Assembly: GCA_964636495.1 (NCBI GenBank)
Contig: CAZWSL010000012.1
Location: 22,186 to 86,185, forward strand
Reading direction: 5' to 3'
Origin: Desulfobacula sp964636495
GTDB taxonomy: Bacteria > Desulfobacterota > Desulfobacteria > Desulfobacterales > Desulfobacteraceae
DNA length: 64,000 nt
Part shown: piece after piece, positions 61,422 to 64,000 of the stretch
How positions within the stretch are numbered: position 1 is the stretch's first letter
Layout of the letters: each line of letters starts with the position of its first letter
The notes under the pieces: model-generated
Databases searched by the model: none
Seen by the model: only the letters and a program-made list of their open reading frames with translations
Told to the model about the DNA's origin: nothing
Translations under genes and position numbers: made by a program

Positions 61422-62675
61422 TTATCTCTGCACTGGATCTTCATTCAATGTATCAATCAGTGATCTCGCATGAAAAGAAATCAAAGCATTGATTTTGTCT
61501 GCCATTTCAATGGATCGATATTTGGCTTTAAATTCAGTTGCTGTAATTTCAGAAATTGCTATGATTCTATTTGCCAAATCTAAAGCTGCTTTTACGACTA
61601 TTTTTGGCTTCATGTTGATTTCTTCACTGAGAGAAACGAAATGATGCTTTTGAAGATGGCCAAAGTTTCTTTTTTCCCCGCCAATCTTCATTGGCATTTT
61701 TTTTGTAAACTGGGGATATACCTGTGTAGAAACTAAATCGTAAAATGGCGCAAGCTTTGTCTCATTTTTATCATGAAGCAGCGAAATGTTTTTTGCATGG
61801 CCATCGGCATTGCCGATCAGTCCATTGAACAAAATTAGATTCAGAAATTTCCTTGAATCTTCAATGGGACTTGAACATTCTTTTCGGATCAAATCAAAGC
61901 AGTCTTTTAAAGAATAGTTATATTTTTGCTGAGAGTTTCTGTTCAATGCCTGGCAAAAATCTTCTTGAACCAGCCGAACAATACCCTGTTCACTTACTTT
62001 TCTGTCATAACGTTTTACAGCATACAGCGAGATATCCCGAACTTTTAAAATATCGGCATCAGGGACATCAAAGCCCATGTTTTTAGCCAGATTCATACAG
62101 TAGGCTTCATTTGTCACAACACCCTGCAAGTCTTTGACAGGAGTCTTGATGATATGAGTGGTCGGAGCCCCGTTTAAAGGCAGATAAATCCGGTTGTCTT
62201 TTATATAGACCGGCAGTTTTTCCATTCCGCCTGCCAGGGAAAGTCTTCTTTCTTCTGCAGCCAGCAACGGATTGATCGTAAGCTCAGTTATTTTTTTTGC
62301 TAAATCTTTTTCTGAAAAGGGTTCATATTTATAGTTACTCGGTCCAGGGTAATCTATATCAGGAGGATAAAGGGACACGGCGCCGGCACAATCCCCACCA
62401 ATAGCCCGGAGCAGTGAGAACTTATCCTCTTCAGCAATACCTAATTTCCGTGAAAGAGCTGTTAATATTCTTGCTTCCGGCAAAAGATTTGTGAAATAGG
62501 AATAACAGCTATCATTCAGGAATGGTTTTTCCTGTAAAGGCAGTGAAACGGATAAATGAAAACTATCCTGCTCTCCCAACCATTTTTTTGAATATTGAAA
62601 ACAAAATCTGTTTTGATCATCTAACCAAAGCTCACCGGCAAGAATGCTGTTTATAGATACAAAAAGTTTATTCAT
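61422..62675 (-). CDS. hipA: HipA-family serine/threonine kinase toxin
   Basis: 417 residues. The N-terminal HipA_N subdomain (FSVSIN... SLPLQEKPF) and the C-terminal kinase lobe are both present. The catalytic loop is GNADGHAKNISLL near residue 295 and the metal motif is APFYDLVSTQ. Substrates in characterised members are tRNA synthetases. The ATG overlaps the end of hipB by 8 bases. It is an intact-looking member. Confidence 0.9.
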   Translation of the reverse strand: MNKLFVSINSILAGELWLDDQNRFCFQYSKKWLGEQDSFHLSVSLPLQEKPFLNDSCYSYFTNLLPEARILTALSRKLGIAEEDKFSLLRAIGGDCAGAVSLYPPDIDYPGPSNYKYEPFSEKDLAKKITELTINPLLAAEERRLSLAGGMEKLPVYIKDNRIYLPLNGAPTTHIIKTPVKDLQGVVTNEAYCMNLAKNMGFDVPDADILKVRDISLYAVKRYDRKVSEQGIVRLVQEDFCQALNRNSQQKYNYSLKDCFDLIRKECSSPIEDSRKFLNLILFNGLIGNADGHAKNISLLHDKNETKLAPFYDLVSTQVYPQFTKKMPMKIGGEKRNFGHLQKHHFVSLSEEINMKPKIVVKAALDLANRIIAISEITATEFKAKYRSIEMADKINALISFHARSLIDTLNEDPVQR

Positions 62676-62916
62676 CTCTCAGGTTCTTTTTGACATAGTT
62701 TATAATTTTTCTTTTAGATTTTGGCAGTAGCAGAATTTCATATCCAAGCCCCTCAAGCACCTGTAATACTTTTCCAAGCTGAACCGTCGATTTTCCATTC
62801 TCCAACTCAGACAAGAAACGTATCCCGACATTAAGATAGCCTGCGGCTTCTGCCTGCGTGAACCCTTGTTTTTTCCTGACGGTCTTTATCCGGTAACCAA
62901 TACTTTTTGAATCCAA
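62668..62916 (-). CDS. hipB: HipB-type HTH antitoxin and repressor
   Basis: 82-residue Xre-family DNA-binding protein: helix-turn-helix FTQAEAAGYLNVGIRFLSELENGK, given by its key positions near residues 19-42, followed by STVQLGKVLQVLEGLGYEI. The start is TTG with AGAGG 7 bases upstream. Three inverted repeats upstream (62934-63054) are likely its operators, giving autorepression of hipBA. Confidence 0.88.
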   Translation of the reverse strand: MDSKSIGYRIKTVRKKQGFTQAEAAGYLNVGIRFLSELENGKSTVQLGKVLQVLEGLGYEILLLPKSKRKIINYVKKNLRDE

Positions 62917-62933
62917 TTGTACACCTCTTAAAA

Positions 62934-62954
62934 ATTTTTCCCTAACGGAAAAAT
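62934..62954. promoter_or_regulatory. Putative HipB operator 1
   Basis: ATTTTTCC-CTAAC-GGAAAAAT, 8-bp arms around a 5-base spacer, 18 bases upstream of the hipB start. Same arms as operator 2. Confidence 0.65.
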
Positions 62955-62982
62955 ATCACGACAGGCAAAACGAGTCAATCTT

Positions 62983-63004
62983 ATTTTTCCCGATCGGGAA
63001 AAAT
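62983..63004. promoter_or_regulatory. Putative HipB operator 2
   Basis: A perfect 22-base palindrome with half-site ATTTTTCCCGA. Its centre is about 49 bases from that of operator 1. Confidence 0.7.
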
Positions 63005-63034
63005 TTATCGAAAAATGAAAGAAGCCAGGAGAAA

Positions 63035-63054
63035 ATTACCCGTTCGGGAAAAAT
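63035..63054. promoter_or_regulatory. Putative HipB operator 3, imperfect
   Basis: ATTACCCG-TT-CGGGAAAAAT. The right half is identical to that of operator 2, the left half differs at two positions. Its centre is about 51 bases from that of operator 2. Confidence 0.55.
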
Positions 63055-63085
63055 TTATTGATTTCGATATCGCGACATTACCTCA

Positions 63086-63172
63086 TCAAGGTTTCCGCCG
63101 CTCTGCAAATTTTGCAAAGGTATCCTCAATCGGAGAATCATATGGTGGTTTATACAATTGTGGCACTGTCAT
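63086..63172 (-). other. 28-residue frame, possible gene remnant
   Basis: ATG at 63172, TGA ending at 63086. The product MTVPQLYKPPYDSPIEDTFA looks protein-like and recalls the N-terminus of small endonuclease-domain proteins (SPIE), but is far too short. It lies in the 411-base gap between hipB and relB. Low confidence. Confidence 0.2.
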
Positions 63173-63251
63173 TTCTTACACATGAATATGAAAATCTGCG
63201 GCTGAGCCTGTAGCATTTTTTTTATTTTACTAATTTAAAAAAAATAGATAC

Positions 63252-63279
63252 TTGAAATTTTATCAATAAAGTGTATATT
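63252..63279 (+). promoter_or_regulatory. Sigma-70-type promoter of the relB-yafQ module
   Basis: TTGAAA (63252-63257), 16-base spacer, TATATT (63274-63279). Transcription would start near 63286, about 40 bases before the antitoxin start codon. Confidence 0.6.
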
Positions 63280-63284
63280 GATTG

Positions 63285-63295
63285 TAATGACATTA
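63285..63295. promoter_or_regulatory. Putative RelB operator
   Basis: TAATG-A-CATTA, a perfect 5-bp inverted repeat over the predicted transcription start, as expected for a RelB-type autorepressor. Short, so it could be chance. Confidence 0.4.
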
Positions 63296-63327
63296 TCGGT
63301 ACAAAATTTTTTGATAAGGAGGGAATC

Positions 63328-63588
63328 ATGGCAAAAACAGCAGTAATTCAAACCCGTGTAGATCCGGCAATTAAGCAGCACGCACAAACTATATTAAAAA
63401 AATTGAATATTTCAATGTCTGAGGCGATCTCAATGTATCTTTCACAAATAACCCTTCATAATGGGATACCTTTTGAATTAAAAATCCCGAATGATATTAC
63501 AGCGAAAACTCTTATAGATGCAGACAATGGCAATGGTCTTCATGCTGTTGATTCTGTTGATGATCTATTTCAGGAGCTTGATAATTGA
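63328..63588 (+). CDS. RelB/DinJ-family antitoxin
   Basis: 86 residues. The N-terminal ribbon-helix-helix (AVIQTRVDPAIKQHAQTILKKL then NISMSEAISMYLSQI) is typical of DinJ/RelB; the C-terminal acidic tail (VDSVDDLFQELDN) would wrap the toxin. The start at 63328 follows AAGGAGGGAATC; an in-frame start at 63271 lacks a ribosome-binding site. It overlaps the toxin gene by 4 bases. Confidence 0.92.
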   Translation: MAKTAVIQTRVDPAIKQHAQTILKKLNISMSEAISMYLSQITLHNGIPFELKIPNDITAKTLIDADNGNGLHAVDSVDDLFQELDN

Positions 63589-63854
63589 TTCTTCATTACA
63601 CAACCCAATTCAAAAAAGATTATAAAAAAATCAAGAAACAGAACAAGGATTTGTCAAAATTAAGGGTTGTTATCGAAAAATTGGTTGACCAGCAAACATT
63701 GGAACCCAAATATAAAGACCATCAATTGACAGGCAATTGGAAAGGTCATCGTGATTGCCATATTGAACCCAATTGGCTTCTCATATATCAACTTACTGAT
63801 AATGCTTTGATTTTAGAAAGAACCGGCTCTCATTCAGAGCTTTTTAAAAAATAA
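63585..63854 (+). CDS. YafQ-family mRNA interferase toxin, key Asp replaced by Asn
   Basis: 89-residue RelE-fold toxin that would cleave mRNA on the ribosome. Family landmarks are KDHQLTGNWKGHRDCHIEP, NWLLIYQL and RTGSHSELF. The His residues matching the YafQ active site are present, but the position of the catalytic Asp (EPDW in YafQ) is Asn here (codon AAT, near residue 64). The start is TTG overlapping the antitoxin stop (TTGA). It may be a weakened toxin. Confidence 0.88.
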   Translation: MILHYTTQFKKDYKKIKKQNKDLSKLRVVIEKLVDQQTLEPKYKDHQLTGNWKGHRDCHIEPNWLLIYQLTDNALILERTGSHSELFKK

Positions 63855-63920
63855 TTTAGAATTAAACCTTCTGGATTTTTTCCGAAAACCTTTCAATGGG
63901 ATATTTATATTTTATCATTT

Positions 63921-63979
63921 CCAAATAAGCGGTTCGCAACGCCTTTATTTGGCTTGTTGAACGAAGCCGCTATCGCGGC
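63921..63979. other. Two adjacent hairpins after the toxin gene
   Basis: CCAAATAA (63921-63928) pairs with TTATTTGG (63945-63952) around a G+C-rich loop, and GCCGC (63966-63970) with GCGGC (63975-63979). No T-run follows either, so these are not standard terminators. The window ends too soon to judge their nature. Confidence 0.35.
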
Positions 63980-64000
63980 AGAAAAAGAATTCAAAATCGT

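Noticed and set aside
61221..61463. 80-codon + strand frame with hydrophobic stretches
   Set aside because: It is antisense to the gene remnants and the hipA end; no ribosome-binding site.
63921..63979. Possible integron attC site after the relB-yafQ module
   Set aside because: GTTGAAC fits the R' core consensus, but no matching RYYYAAC partner is in the right place, there is no integrase, and the window ends here.
1..64000. CRISPR array, rRNA or tRNA genes, or prophage
   Set aside because: No regular spacer-repeat array, no conserved rRNA segments and no phage structural genes were seen; a tRNA search by program was not possible here.

Overview
The window looks like chromosomal DNA of an anaerobic Desulfobacterota bacterium, most likely of the Desulfobacterales type. 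This is inferred from folate-branch Wood-Ljungdahl genes (fhs, folD), several rubredoxin and ferredoxin proteins, a lactate utilisation operon lutABC, a bacteriohemerythrin, a molybdopterin oxidoreductase, a rhombosortase, and moderate to low G+C. No rRNA, tRNA, CRISPR array or intact transposase was recognised. The left end cuts into fhs.

1-10.6 kb: fhs and folD on the + strand, a shared bidirectional terminator, then a six-gene minus-strand run with gaps of 42 bases or less. In transcription order it encodes a beta-keto acid cleavage enzyme, a class III aminotransferase, a QueG-like Fe-S protein, a DUF2235/Tle1-type lipase, a rubredoxin-TPP enzyme fusion and a double-rubredoxin FAD oxidoreductase. 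This is the most unusual gene set here. 10.9-15.1 kb: a + strand block with an M48 lipoprotein, a small lipoprotein, a PhoD-like phosphatase and a lipase-like hydrolase. 15.2-23.3 kb: minus-strand alcohol dehydrogenase, winged-helix/Fe-S protein, bacteriohemerythrin with a structured leader, site-2 protease, NlpC/P60 hydrolase, an APH-fold kinase, a rhombosortase with a truncated rhombotarget lipoprotein, and a GNAT protein.

23.5-31.6 kb: a catabolic block with a semialdehyde dehydrogenase, a one-domain asparaginase, a methyltransferase, RidA, an SDR, a large cobalamin-binding mutase-like protein, a ProC-like reductase and a fumarylacetoacetate-hydrolase-family enzyme. 31.7-38.8 kb: cupin, hybrid histidine kinase, a small beta/gamma-crystallin protein overlapping phosphoglucomutase, a CDF transporter, and a second winged-helix/Fe-S protein. 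The last sits with an enolase-superfamily dehydratase and lutABC (38.8-43.0 kb), suggesting oxidation of sugar acids through lactate. 43.2-47.6 kb: an NAD(P)-binding protein, isochorismatase-like hydrolase, AbgA-like amidohydrolase and a DUF4143 ATPase.

47.8-49.2 kb is a G+C-rich, probably transferred hydrolase/nucleotide-cyclase fusion. 49.4-52.9 kb is a MoxR/DUF58/DUF4129 operon. From 52.9 to 61.4 kb there is much gene decay: a broken BrnA-type antitoxin, a frameshifted secernin-like peptidase, an internally shortened B3/4 protein and several unassigned coding scraps, among an M24 peptidase, a membrane protein, a TPR protein and a molybdopterin oxidoreductase. 60.3-63.9 kb holds three toxin-antitoxin modules (HepT/MntA, HipA/HipB, RelB/YafQ). 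HipBA has three regularly spaced inverted repeats upstream, and the YafQ-like toxin has Asn where a catalytic Asp is expected. A short repeat with core GAGATCTTTGCATAATGC recurs between genes from 18.7 to 55.1 kb and may be the relic ends of an insertion element.
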